This document shows, piece by piece, positions 29,235 to 40,753 of a stretch of 64,000 nt of DNA. The position numbers and the translations under genes were made by a program. The DNA is taken from positions 434,001-498,000 of the forward strand of contig NZ_CP061033.1 in the NCBI RefSeq assembly GCF_014490575.1. The letters are read 5' to 3'. Positions within the stretch are counted from its first letter, which is position 1; the number at the start of each line of letters is the position of its first letter. The notes under the pieces are model-generated. The model searched no databases and was not told where the DNA came from. It was given only the letters and a program-made list of their open reading frames with translations. This DNA is from Corynebacterium zhongnanshanii. Lineage in GTDB: Bacteria; Actinomycetota; Actinomycetes; Mycobacteriales; Mycobacteriaceae.

Positions 29235-31490
29235 CTAGGCAGGGTTGTCATCATCGAATCCCCCCATTCTAGCGCCGATCATACGGTGCATGTGGAGGTG
29301 GAGGATGTCCTGGTCGCTGATGCGCACCACCGTGACTCGCGAGGGGGAGACCGTCACCACCTGGCACAGCACAGTGACGGTCTGGTTGTCCGCATCCGCG
29401 TAGGAGACTTCCACCGGGGTGCGCGCCGATTCCGCCTGGCGCAGAGCTTCCTTAATCTCCGCGGGCGTGGTGGCGGTGACGGCGCCATCCCCGTCGAGAC
29501 CGTCCGCGCCGGTCGCATCGCGATACTCCTGCACCTGCTCCACCACCTGCGGCACCACGATGGTGCGCAGCTCCTCCCGCTCACGCGGCGGAAGCTCCAC
29601 GGTGCCGACTGGAGTGGGAACCCGGTAGGCCGTGAAGGATCCAGCATCTGTCTGTGGGGCGCGACCTGCGCTGACGGCGCGCTGGGCGTCGGATAAAAGA
29701 TAACGCAAGGATTGCGGCAACGAGTCCACGGTGCGGGCGGGAGACATGCGGCCCAGGAAGTCCAGGATCGCCTCGGCCGACCGTCCCTGCGCGATCGCCT
29801 GCTGCGCGAGGGCGGGGGTGACACGCCAGACCGTGGCGATGCCGGAGGACTCCTTGGTGGCGAAGGAGGACAGCATGTGCGCGTCCTCCGGGCGCAGGGG
29901 GCCGGGCGCTAGGATGGTGTGGTCGCCCTGCACGATGAGCATGTCCGTGTAGGCCGGAAGCAGCGACTGCAGGTGCGCGGTCAGCACCTCGCGAGGGGTT
30001 TCCGGTGCGTCCTCCGGGGTAGCTAGCGCCGCGTGGAAGCCCTGGAGCGCAGGGGTGATCGCCACCTGATCGCCATGGAGGACCACCAGACCGAGCTGCG
30101 CCATGTCCTCCACGAGGCGCTCCCAATGGGCCTGCGGCGTTGACCACGCGAGGTACGGGCGCAGGCGCCACACGTGCTCCCACACGTCCGCGCGGGACGG
30201 GCCGGCCTCCAGGAGCGCCTCGGGCAGGAAACGGCGGATCCGGGCGGTGTGCGCAGACCACAGCTGCGGGTGGCCCTGGCGCAGCTCCTCGTGGTGCATC
30301 CAGGGCGAGTAGCCGGAGCCGGCCCAGCCGAGCAGAAGCTCGGCCCATTGGGAGGCAATGTCGGCCTCCAGGACATCCAACGCCCGCTCGGTCACGGCAT
30401 AGACGTGCGCCGGAGAGCCCTGGTAGCGCGGGGTGGTTTCGTCCAGGGCTATGAGGCCGCAGGCCAGCAGCCAGTCCAGGCGGGACACGATGTAGTCCTC
30501 CGGGCGGCCCAGCTGCTTGGCGAGTTTGCGCACATCGCGCACGCCGATGCCGCCCTTGGCCAGCGGGGCGAGCGGGGCTTGGGCTACCTCCTCGAGGATG
30601 TCCGCAAGCTCGGTGAGGAACTGGACGACCTCGGCGACTGAGCTGTCGGCCTCGGTGGGGTCCGCGGGGGTGGGTGCGTGTGGCGAGTCTGGGCTGTCTG
30701 GGCGCACCCATGTCCCGCCGGCGGGGGAGACCACGGCCTCGCGCAAGGCCTGCTGGACTCGCCCGGAGATGCGCGCGGTGGTGTCGTCGATGAGGTCCAG
30801 GACCCCGGCGCTCACCATCTTGGCCAGGGGATGGTCTGGATCCGCGTCTGCCGCGAATGCCGCCGAATGACCGACGCCCCCGTTGGCGTGCAGCGTACGC
30901 AACACCGCCTGTTGCCGAGGCGATAGCTCCTCGAGGGTGCGGCGCAGGTCCGCTTCCGGCTGAGGATTCCGGTGGGCGTCCACCAGGCGCCACACGTGGG
31001 TGGTTCCCGGGTTGAAGCAGTCGGGCAGCTGTGGCGGAACTCCCAGCAGGGTGGCCGGTTCGGTGGTGAGCAGCTCGATCACGTCCGTGGCGGGGGCGGT
31101 GAGTGCGAGCTCGGGGGAGAACAGCAGGCCGCGGTGGAGCAGTCGGGCTGCGGCGGCGCGGACGTGGTCGGTGGTGGGGATGCGCTCGGCGGGGGTGCCT
31201 GTGATCTCGAAGAGTTCGGCGAGGGTGTCCAGGATCTCCTCGAAGGAGGCGGGGTAACGGCCGGCGTCGAGCTCCGTGGCGGCGTGCAGGATCGCGAGCT
31301 CAACCCCGTCGAGCTGGGTGAGCAGCGCATCCAGGGAGCCGGGGGAGTGCATGGCCAGGGAGTTTAGGTGGCGGGTGCCATCGGGGTAGGTGGACTCCAG
31401 CATGTCGGTGAAGAAGTGGTGGAGAACCTCATCGTCGTGGCGGGCGAGCCACTGGAGGTATGAGGGAAAGAAGTCACCGTGCTGAGTCAT
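29235..31490 (-). CDS. Helicase-associated protein (Helicase_C_3 type, XPB partner)
   Basis: 751 residues; large, acidic and cytosolic. No Walker A or B is visible, so it is not itself a helicase. The C-terminal part ('YLLSDAQRAVSAGRAPQTDA') matches the helicase C-terminal-like domain of the Rv0862c group. It stands immediately upstream of the XPB-like helicase (21 bases), the same pair found in Mycobacterium, which suggests a shared repair or transcription-related role. That role is not established. Confidence 0.75.
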   Translation of the reverse strand: MTQHGDFFPSYLQWLARHDDEVLHHFFTDMLESTYPDGTRHLNSLAMHSPGSLDALLTQLDGVELAILHAATELDAGRYPASFEEILDTLAELFEITGTPAERIPTTDHVRAAAARLLHRGLLFSPELALTAPATDVIELLTTEPATLLGVPPQLPDCFNPGTTHVWRLVDAHRNPQPEADLRRTLEELSPRQQAVLRTLHANGGVGHSAAFAADADPDHPLAKMVSAGVLDLIDDTTARISGRVQQALREAVVSPAGGTWVRPDSPDSPHAPTPADPTEADSSVAEVVQFLTELADILEEVAQAPLAPLAKGGIGVRDVRKLAKQLGRPEDYIVSRLDWLLACGLIALDETTPRYQGSPAHVYAVTERALDVLEADIASQWAELLLGWAGSGYSPWMHHEELRQGHPQLWSAHTARIRRFLPEALLEAGPSRADVWEHVWRLRPYLAWSTPQAHWERLVEDMAQLGLVVLHGDQVAITPALQGFHAALATPEDAPETPREVLTAHLQSLLPAYTDMLIVQGDHTILAPGPLRPEDAHMLSSFATKESSGIATVWRVTPALAQQAIAQGRSAEAILDFLGRMSPARTVDSLPQSLRYLLSDAQRAVSAGRAPQTDAGSFTAYRVPTPVGTVELPPREREELRTIVVPQVVEQVQEYRDATGADGLDGDGAVTATTPAEIKEALRQAESARTPVEVSYADADNQTVTVLCQVVTVSPSRVTVVRISDQDILHLHMHRMIGARMGGFDDDNPA

Positions 31491-31610
31491 GATCTGTCCA
31501 TTCTAGTCGTTTATCACCACAAAGGTTTCTGCGCTGGAATCTGCACCGTTTGGGGGAAGCAGGTGGGGTTCGGCGTGAGTTTTGAGGAAGTTTGTGCGAA
31601 AATATGAAGC

Positions 31611-31799
31611 ATGTCTAACCACAAGAAGAACGGCTTCGTCGATCCGGCTTGGCCAACGAACCTGCCAGAAGGCCAGCACGCAATGACGGAGCTGGTTGCA
31701 ACCACCGCCGGTGCTATGAACCCCTACGGTGAGGTTGAATTCCCCGTGGATCCGTCCACCCTGAGCTACGTGCACCCTCACACGGTGATCAACAAGTAG
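31611..31799 (+). CDS. Small conserved protein of unknown function
   Basis: 62 residues, polar, no membrane segment: 'MSNHKKNGFVDPAWPTNLPE...' ending 'YVHPHTVINK'. It is divergent from the helicase-partner gene. A small conserved gene (Rv0863) occupies this place in M. tuberculosis, so the triplet is likely syntenic. I cannot suggest a function. Followed by a perfect hairpin. Confidence 0.65.
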   Translation: MSNHKKNGFVDPAWPTNLPEGQHAMTELVATTAGAMNPYGEVEFPVDPSTLSYVHPHTVINK

Positions 31800-31828
31800 C
31801 TCCTCGCTTCTGTCGCGAGAAACAACAA

Positions 31829-31866
31829 AGAACCCTTCCACCTTGTCGTTAAGGTGGAAGGGTTCT
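31829..31866. terminator. Bidirectional hairpin between the small gene and rpf
   Basis: Perfect 16-bp stem AGAACCCTTCCACCTT / AAGGTGGAAGGGTTCT with loop GTCGTT. There is no T-run on either side, but it sits between two convergent stops and so probably ends both transcripts. Confidence 0.65.
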
Positions 31867-31882
31867 GTGCGTTGGGTGTGTT

Positions 31883-32845
<963 letters not shown>

Positions 32846-33229
32846 ATGCCAACGGGAAAAGTAAAGTGGTATGACGCTGACCGAGGATTCGGATTCGTCA
32901 GCAACCCAGGCGACGAAGACGTCTACGTCGGCGCACAGGTTCTCCCAGAGGGCGTGACCGACCTGGTGAAGGGACAGCGCCTGGAATACGAAATCGTATC
33001 CGGCCGCCGCGGCCCCCAGGCCCTGACCGTCACTGTGCTGGACGAGGGCCCAAAGCGCGCCCAGCACAAGTACAAGCCAGCGCAGCTGCACACCATGGTT
33101 CAGGACACCATCACCATGCTGGACTCCCGGGTGCTTCCCGTGCTGGAAAGCGGACGGCGCCCCGACCGCAAGGACGCCCGCCCCATCGCCGAGATCCTGC
33201 GCACCATCGCCCGCGAGCTGGACTCTTAA
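32846..33229 (+). CDS. cspB: Cold-shock protein with C-terminal extension (CspB type)
   Basis: Single-stranded nucleic-acid-binding protein. The ATG at 32846 has AGGAGAG upstream. Residues 1-68 form the cold-shock fold with RNP1 'KVKWYDADRGFGFVS' and a slightly degenerate RNP2 'DVYVGAQVL' (VFVH in canonical CSPs). Residues 70-127 are a charged helical tail, as in the 127-residue CspB of other corynebacteria and mycobacteria. The altered RNP2 and the tail suggest specialised RNA targets. Confidence 0.88.
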   Translation: MPTGKVKWYDADRGFGFVSNPGDEDVYVGAQVLPEGVTDLVKGQRLEYEIVSGRRGPQALTVTVLDEGPKRAQHKYKPAQLHTMVQDTITMLDSRVLPVLESGRRPDRKDARPIAEILRTIARELDS

Positions 33230-33238
33230 GATCGCGCC

Positions 33239-33796
33239 TTAAGCCACGATCTCCAGCGACCAGATCGTCATGATCGGCGTTTGCTGCTTGTCCGCATCCA
33301 CGCCGATCAGCAGGGACTGCACCTCCACCACTTTCAATTGAGGCGTGGAGCCGTCACTGGCCTTCTTATCCGCCTCCACGGACAGCGTGACCTCGTGCTT
33401 CTCATCGGACTTAAAGTAGTTGTCCTCGTTGGCACCCGGATCGTCAAAAACCTTCAGCAAGGACCAGTCATGGTCGTACACATCCTCCGGAATCTTCAGC
33501 GTGAATTCCTTGGCACCGTGAAGTTCTAGTGTGGTGGGCTGTGAGGGCGTGCACTGGGCGTCGTCGACCTCGCACGTGGAATACGGCGCAAGTTCGATCT
33601 CGCGGTCGCCCACCACCGCGGTGATGCGTTGATCCTGCGGCAACACATCTACCTGGCGGTCCTTCCACGCGTTGTAGCCCAGCACCGCGCCGACCACCAC
33701 GATCACGGCGCACACGATGGCTAACCCGATCAGCAACTGACGGCGCTGCTGCTTCTTACGCCTTTGCTTCTTGGTTAATTCAGTCACGCGCACCAT
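33239..33796 (-). CDS. Membrane-anchored protein, probable DUF2771
   Basis: 185 residues: a very basic cytosolic tail ('KKQRRKKQQRRQ'), one membrane helix (about 23-43), then an extracytoplasmic beta-rich domain with a Cys pair ('YSTCEVDDAQCT') that may form a disulfide. This matches the actinobacterial DUF2771 family as I remember it, of unknown function. The start is uncertain among ATG 33796 and near GTGs. It is convergent with cspB, 9 bases apart. Confidence 0.65.
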   Translation of the reverse strand: MVRVTELTKKQRRKKQQRRQLLIGLAIVCAVIVVVGAVLGYNAWKDRQVDVLPQDQRITAVVGDREIELAPYSTCEVDDAQCTPSQPTTLELHGAKEFTLKIPEDVYDHDWSLLKVFDDPGANEDNYFKSDEKHEVTLSVEADKKASDGSTPQLKVVEVQSLLIGVDADKQQTPIMTIWSLEIVA

Positions 33797-33810
33797 GGTA
33801 GAGCACAGGA

Positions 33811-34668
33811 CTACTTATCCTTGAACTGGACCTCGTACAGCTCATCCCAATACTTGCCCGTCACATAGAACTTCCGCTCCGTTGCGGAGGTCCCAGGGAT
33901 CGACGCAATGCCGTTCAACACGTCGGCGCCTCGATCCTCCTGCGCGGGCAGCATCCCCGCGAGGTCCACCACATCCTTCACCTCTCCCGTGTCCGGATCG
34001 ATGCGTACAATGTCATCCCGCTGCCACACATTCGCCCACACGGACCCGTCCGAGGAGCAGTCCAGCTCGTTGAGCTTCGGCAGGGGATCGCCGTGGAGGG
34101 TGACGTCCACGCGCCCGAGCTCCTCAAACGTGTCAGGATCCCGGAAGTATAAGGTGCTCGTTCCATCGGACATCACTAGGCGCTGGCCATCGGAGCACAG
34201 GCCCCACCCCTCGGTGGGGTACTCCACCCGGCCGACCTCCGAGAGGTCGGAGGCCTTGCGCTTGATCGCCACGTGCTCCTTCCACGTCAGCTGCCAGACG
34301 TGATCCCCGTGAAGAGCAATGCCCTCACCGAAAAACTCCGCCGGGAGGTTGTGGTTCTGGGACTGCTTATTGTCCAGGGTGGTGCGGTAGATGCGGGATT
34401 GCGAGTACATGCCCGTGCCCACCAGCAGGCTGCCATCGGGTGCGACCTCCAGGCCTTGAGTGAAGCTGGACTTGTCCCAGGGGTGTGCCGCCAGCACCTC
34501 AGCAGTCAGGGTGTGAGCCTGGGGAGCGTCGGACGAGGAGGAGGTCTCGGACGAGGAGGAGCAGGCGGCCAGGCTGGTGGCGGCGCCGAGGCCCAGGACG
34601 GCAGCCAGGACAGCGCGCCACGGGACGCGATGAGTACTGCGGCGGGAAAGGCGGGCGGAGTTCAACAT
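33811..34668 (-). CDS. Glutaminyl-peptide cyclotransferase, lipoprotein
   Basis: Converts N-terminal Gln of peptides or proteins to pyroglutamate at the cell surface. A lipoprotein signal with lipobox LAAC (Cys about 36) and a Ser-rich spacer precede a five-bladed propeller of the bacterial/plant type: 'FTQGLEVAPDGSLLVGTGMY', 'GWGLCSDGQRLVMSDGTSTL' and 'ELDCSSDGSVWANVW'. 285 residues. The neighbouring DUF2771 gene, 14 bases downstream on the same strand, is probably cotranscribed. Confidence 0.85.
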   Translation of the reverse strand: MLNSARLSRRSTHRVPWRAVLAAVLGLGAATSLAACSSSSETSSSSDAPQAHTLTAEVLAAHPWDKSSFTQGLEVAPDGSLLVGTGMYSQSRIYRTTLDNKQSQNHNLPAEFFGEGIALHGDHVWQLTWKEHVAIKRKASDLSEVGRVEYPTEGWGLCSDGQRLVMSDGTSTLYFRDPDTFEELGRVDVTLHGDPLPKLNELDCSSDGSVWANVWQRDDIVRIDPDTGEVKDVVDLAGMLPAQEDRGADVLNGIASIPGTSATERKFYVTGKYWDELYEVQFKDK

Positions 34669-34727
34669 GGTCCAATCATGCCTTATTCCAGGGGTTCCAT
34701 AGGTAGAGAACCCACAGAAAGGGCATA

Positions 34728-35459
34728 ATGGTTTCTAATATGAGTAGAAGCAAACGACGTCGGGGGCGTTCCCGCCCCGCAATCTTATTCAGCCCAGAGG
34801 CTGTTGACCTGGCTCGGGACGCGTTGTCGGACGTGGGGGGCGACGAGGTGGGGGAACACCTGGGAGCAACGGTCAGCAACGGGATGGTGATCCACCGATT
34901 CGAGAGCCTTACCCCCGGATATAGTGGCTGGGAATGGAACGCCGTCCTGGCATGTGTCCCGGGAACCGGCAACCTGACGGTCAGCGAGGTCACCCTCCAA
35001 GCGGGCAAGAAAGCCCAGCTGGCGCCCAAGTGGGTTCCCTACGAAGACCGCGTCCGCCCGGGTGATCTGGGGCCGGGCGATGTCCTTCCCCCGAAGCACG
35101 ACGACGAGCGCCTGTGCCCCAAGCGCGACGTGCGGGACAAGAACGGTTTCCAGCGCAACCAGAACGCCAAGCGTGTCCTGTCCGAAAAGGGACTGGAGGC
35201 AGCGACGAAGCGGTGGCGCGCCGAACGCGGCCGCGGGTCCCTGATGGCCCGCCGCGCGGAACACACCTGCGCCACTTGTGCGTTCTTCCTGCCGTGGCGG
35301 CAGAACACCGTGGTGTACGGAATATGCTCCAATGAGTACTCCGCCGATGGTCAGGTGGTGGACTCCCGCTATGGGTGCGGCGCCCACTCCCTGTCCAAGG
35401 AGGAGAAGCCGGTCCAGGAGGGCAAGCGGTACGGGGTGTTCGACGACGGGGCCTACTAG
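34728..35459 (+). CDS. DUF3027 family protein with Cys motif
   Basis: 243 residues, hydrophilic, basic start 'SRSKRRRGRSRP'. The C-terminal part has CATC (two Cys three apart), then 'YGICSNEYS' and 'YGCGAHS', a four-Cys pattern suited to a zinc or iron-sulfur site. The gene belongs to a cluster (cspB, DUF2771, DUF3027) conserved in Mycobacteriales as I recall. The family has no known function; nucleic-acid binding is plausible from the charge and Cys pattern. Confidence 0.7.
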   Translation: MVSNMSRSKRRRGRSRPAILFSPEAVDLARDALSDVGGDEVGEHLGATVSNGMVIHRFESLTPGYSGWEWNAVLACVPGTGNLTVSEVTLQAGKKAQLAPKWVPYEDRVRPGDLGPGDVLPPKHDDERLCPKRDVRDKNGFQRNQNAKRVLSEKGLEAATKRWRAERGRGSLMARRAEHTCATCAFFLPWRQNTVVYGICSNEYSADGQVVDSRYGCGAHSLSKEEKPVQEGKRYGVFDDGAY

Positions 35460-35601
35460 GGGCAGGCTCTGCGTGTGGTCCTAACTTGCCCGCAGATGGG
35501 GTGGCGTGGCAGTTTTATGTTCAACGTGCGTGCGCGAACCGCGTGCACGCATGACCATACTGCTTGGACCATGACGCGTGAAGAGGGAGAGCCAACCAAC
35601 C

Positions 35602-37056
35602 ATGGCGACGACGAGGGCACCACAGACCAAGGGCACAGGCAGTGCCCTGGACCGCTATTTCCAGATTTCCTCCCGCGGATCCAGCGTGGGCACCGAACTA
35701 CGGGCCGGTGTAGTGACCTTCTTTGCGATGGCCTACATCATCATCCTGAACCCGCTGATCCTGTCCGGCGCCGACCACACCGGGGCCACGCTGGGGCTCA
35801 ATCGCGTGGCTGCCGTCACCGCCCTGGCCGCCGGCGTGATGACGCTGGCCTTCGGCATCTTCGCCCGCCACCCCTTCGGCATCGCCACGGGCTTGGGTAT
35901 TAACACGCTGGTGGGCGTGACCTTTGTCGCCTCGGAGGGGCTGACCTGGCCGGAAGCGATGGGCCTGGTGGTCATCGACGGTGTAATCATCGTGCTGCTG
36001 GCCGTGACGGGCTTCCGCGAGGCCGTGTTCAACGCAATCCCCGCGTCCCTCAAGGCCGCGATCAGTGTGGGCATTGGTATGTTCATCGCCATGATCGGGC
36101 TGGTCGACGCGGGCTTTGTGCGCCGAGTCCCCGACGCCGCGCACACCACCGTGCCCGTCCAGCTGGGCAGCGCGGGCTCCATCAACGCGTGGCCGACGTT
36201 TGTGTTCGTCCTGGGTCTGTTGATCTGCGGCGTGATGGTGGTCAAGCAGGTCCGCGGAGGCCTGTTCCTCGGAATCGTGCTGACCACCATCATCGCCATC
36301 GTGGTGGAGGCCGTGACGCACGCCGGTTCGTCCGCAGACAACCCTGCCGGCTGGAACCTGGCCGTGCCGACCGTGCCAGACTCCCTCGGAGGCATGCCGG
36401 ACCTGTCCCTGGTGGGGGCCGTGGACCTGTTCGGGGCGTTTAGCCGCGTGGGATTCCTCTCCGCGGTGATGCTGATCTTCACCCTGGTGCTGGCCAACTT
36501 CTTCGACGCGATGGGAACCTTCACCGGGCTGGGCAAGCAGACTGGTGTGATCGATGAGGACGGCAAGCTGCCGAACCTGCGCACCTCCCTGGTGGTGGAA
36601 GGTGCCGGAGCCATCGTGGGTGGTGCCGTATCCTCCTCCTCGAACACGGTGTACGTGGACTCCGCGGCGGGTATCGCCGATGGCGCCCGCACGGGTCTGG
36701 CCAACGTAGTCACGGGTTTGCTTTTCCTGGCGGCCATGTTCTTTACCCCGCTGTATTCCATCGTCCCCATCGAGGCGGCGGCCCCCGTGCTGGTGATCGT
36801 GGGTGCGCTGATGATGGCCCAGATCAAGGACATTGACTTCAGCGACTTCAGCATTGCCCTGCCGGCCTTCCTGACCATCGCGGTGATGCCGTTTACCTAC
36901 TCCATCGCCAACGGCATTGGCGTGGGATTCGTGACCTACGTGGTGATGGCGCTGTTCGCCGGCCGAGGCCGCACGGTGCACCCGCTGCTCTACATCGTGG
37001 CAGCGCTGTTCCTGGTGTACTTCGCGGCAGAGCCCGTGATGAACCTGGTACAGTAA
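35602..37056 (+). CDS. NCS2/AzgA-family purine permease
   Basis: Proton-coupled importer of hypoxanthine/adenine/guanine type. 484 residues from the ATG at 35602 (GTG at 35578 is an alternative). About 12-14 membrane helices are visible, with the AzgA signatures 'ELRAGVVTFFAMAYIIILNP', 'FGIATGLGINTLVG' and 'ANFFDAMGTFTGLGKQTGVI'. It stands alone between DUF3027 and a convergent gene. The substrate within the purine group is not resolvable. Confidence 0.88.
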   Translation: MATTRAPQTKGTGSALDRYFQISSRGSSVGTELRAGVVTFFAMAYIIILNPLILSGADHTGATLGLNRVAAVTALAAGVMTLAFGIFARHPFGIATGLGINTLVGVTFVASEGLTWPEAMGLVVIDGVIIVLLAVTGFREAVFNAIPASLKAAISVGIGMFIAMIGLVDAGFVRRVPDAAHTTVPVQLGSAGSINAWPTFVFVLGLLICGVMVVKQVRGGLFLGIVLTTIIAIVVEAVTHAGSSADNPAGWNLAVPTVPDSLGGMPDLSLVGAVDLFGAFSRVGFLSAVMLIFTLVLANFFDAMGTFTGLGKQTGVIDEDGKLPNLRTSLVVEGAGAIVGGAVSSSSNTVYVDSAAGIADGARTGLANVVTGLLFLAAMFFTPLYSIVPIEAAAPVLVIVGALMMAQIKDIDFSDFSIALPAFLTIAVMPFTYSIANGIGVGFVTYVVMALFAGRGRTVHPLLYIVAALFLVYFAAEPVMNLVQ

Positions 37057-37074
37057 CCCGGCTCATCGACCGGC

Positions 37075-38010
37075 CTAGCGCAGCTTCTTGCGCACCGCCG
37101 AGGCCCCGCGCCGCAGCTGCTGCAGCACAGACAGACCCACCTTCTTCGCCACCTCGGCGGTGGTGGGTTCGGCGCTGGCGGCAGGGGCGGCGTAATCGTC
37201 ATAGCCGGAGCCGGCAAGGTCCGGAGAGGACGTGGAGTCCGCAGCGTCTGCGGCATCCTCGCTCCCGCCGCGCTTCCACGGCAGCAGACTGCTCACCGTG
37301 GACTCCGGGACCTTGGCCTCCGGGCGGCCGTCAATAGCGAACGCGGCCACGGGGATTTCCAGCACTTCTCGGGTGCGACCCCAGGCGTCGGCGTCGGCGG
37401 TCACGGGGAATCCCAGCCAGGATTCGGCGGCACCCATCGCCAATTGGGAGGGATCGAACGGCAGAAGGATGCCCGTGGTTTCGTGGGTGCCCTCCCAGTA
37501 GCGGGACTCGACCGGCTCGGGCAGCCCCTCGTCCTCAAAGACGGTTTGGCGGGTGGCGGAAAACGCGCGCTTGAGCTCCCCGCCCGACCAGTGTGCGAAG
37601 GCACCGTAGGTGGCGTCCAGCTGCGGCGCCTCCGGCTCGTGCCCTACCGTGCCCACCCCGGGAAGCTCCAACTCCGCCTCCTCGTCGCCGGAGGAGACCA
37701 GCGCGGTGGCGTATACATCCGCGGCGCTCACCAGCGTGCGGAAACGCTCCGGAACCTGCGAGATCCGCACCAACCCGGGGATCACCACCTGCACCACGGA
37801 CACCCCGGCGGGGAAGCCGCCGATGTAGAACTCATTGATGCTGGGCGGGGTGGAGCGGATCATATCGAAATCGCCGATATGGGTGCGCGGCCACGCGGGA
37901 TTGAGCTGCGCCAGGTACTTGCGGGCGAAACCTCGATCGGCTTCTGGCTCCGCCAGCAGAATGTCGCGCGGGCGGGCAGCATTAACAAACCAAAGGGTGA
38001 CCAGGGCCAT
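37075..38010 (-). CDS. Uncharacterised protein, probable DUF6928
   Basis: 311 residues, no signal peptide or membrane segment. The pattern 'FAHWSGGELKRAFSATRQTV' and 'DEGLPEPVESRYWEGTHE' fits the actinobacterial DUF6928 group as I remember it. The last 80 residues are low-complexity and Ala/Ser/Asp-rich, ending in a basic helix 'QLRRGASAVRKKLR' that may touch membranes or nucleic acid. It begins 17 bases after the sepH stop on the same strand, so the two may be cotranscribed. Confidence 0.6.
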   Translation of the reverse strand: MALVTLWFVNAARPRDILLAEPEADRGFARKYLAQLNPAWPRTHIGDFDMIRSTPPSINEFYIGGFPAGVSVVQVVIPGLVRISQVPERFRTLVSAADVYATALVSSGDEEAELELPGVGTVGHEPEAPQLDATYGAFAHWSGGELKRAFSATRQTVFEDEGLPEPVESRYWEGTHETTGILLPFDPSQLAMGAAESWLGFPVTADADAWGRTREVLEIPVAAFAIDGRPEAKVPESTVSSLLPWKRGGSEDAADAADSTSSPDLAGSGYDDYAAPAASAEPTTAEVAKKVGLSVLQQLRRGASAVRKKLR

Positions 38011-38027
38011 GGGGTCCTTCTCGTTGA

Positions 38028-39011
38028 CTATTTCTTCTTAGGGTTGGTGCGTACTCCCAGCAGGACATCCTCCCAGTGGGGTGTGACGGCCTTGCGGCGC
38101 TTCTTCTTCTCGCGCTCGGACGGCTGGGCCGGCGGGTTCTGGAGGAAGTGCTCCCCCTGATTCTGTTCAGCGGGCTGAGCGCCGGGGATCGCGCTGGGTG
38201 CTGGTTCGTCCAGTTCCGCGGCGAAATCCACTTCTTCCACCGGCGCCAGGGTGCGCACAGGCCGGCCGTACCGGGGATCCACCAGATCCGCGGCCAGGCT
38301 ATTGTGCGGCTCGATGATCTGCGGCTCACCCTGGTGACGATCGAAACGGAACTCCGCTACGTGGCGCGCCGTCTGGCCCGCGGTGGACTTGTTCCAGCTC
38401 ACGGTCACAAACCACTGGCGGGAGGCATCCTGGTGAGCGTCCCATTCGCAGTCGTTCAAGGACTCCCCGCGCGCCGCCAGTGCCGTGGCCAGCACCTCCC
38501 ACAGGGTTTGCTTGGACGGGCCGCCCTCCGCCTCCACGATGGGGTGCGCCGAGTGCGCCGTCTCCGCCACGAGCGCCCGCTCCTGCAAAATCGGCCACGC
38601 GTACGGCTCGATGGTGGACTCGTCCGTGTCCGCCTCCTCCGCCAACTCGGCGATGGTTGCTCCCTGACGCAGGCGTTCCTGGATGGCGCGAGGACGGATG
38701 CTTAAGTGCGTGCGGCGAGGTCGCGACGTGGCCGCAGGCTCCGCGGCGGGGGAATCCTCGTGGGTGGGTGCGCTGGGGGTGGGTGCGCTGGTGGCGTCGT
38801 TGTCATTATTATCATCGACGCCCAGCTCGCCCTCCGCCGCATCTCGTTCGGTGCCGGCGATCCCCTCGAGCACATCCCGGAGTTCCTGTGTGACGGGCAG
38901 GTAGAAATCCTCGGCGGGCGACTCATCGCTGCTGCCCTCGGTGGCGGAGGCGAGCGCCAGAACTAGCGACGAAGAATCACTTTCTGATACGACGAGCTTG
39001 AGTTCCTTCAC
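38028..39011 (-). CDS. sepH: Cell-division protein SepH (DUF3071)
   Basis: Actinobacterial regulator that binds FtsZ and promotes its assembly. The GTG at 39011 lies 8 bases after GGAGG and opens 'KELKLVVSESDSSSLVLAL', the family's usual N-terminus. Residues about 110-180 are the DUF3071 helix-turn-helix core ('LSIRPRAIQERLRQGATIAE' and 'YAWPILQERALVAE'). The C-terminal part is acidic and disordered. 327 residues, normal for the family. Confidence 0.85.
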   Translation of the reverse strand: MKELKLVVSESDSSSLVLALASATEGSSDESPAEDFYLPVTQELRDVLEGIAGTERDAAEGELGVDDNNDNDATSAPTPSAPTHEDSPAAEPAATSRPRRTHLSIRPRAIQERLRQGATIAELAEEADTDESTIEPYAWPILQERALVAETAHSAHPIVEAEGGPSKQTLWEVLATALAARGESLNDCEWDAHQDASRQWFVTVSWNKSTAGQTARHVAEFRFDRHQGEPQIIEPHNSLAADLVDPRYGRPVRTLAPVEEVDFAAELDEPAPSAIPGAQPAEQNQGEHFLQNPPAQPSEREKKKRRKAVTPHWEDVLLGVRTNPKKK

Positions 39012-39165
39012 GAACAAGACCTCCAGAATGAGCGGGGACACGAGCGGGCTGCATTGCTGGTGCAATGCGCGATGTTTCTACTCTATCGAAAATACCGCCC
39101 ACACCGCGGGAACGAAGCCCCGAGGCGATGGGCGGCAGGTGCGCTGCTGCGCAACGCGCGGCGGG

Positions 39166-40753
<1,588 letters not shown>

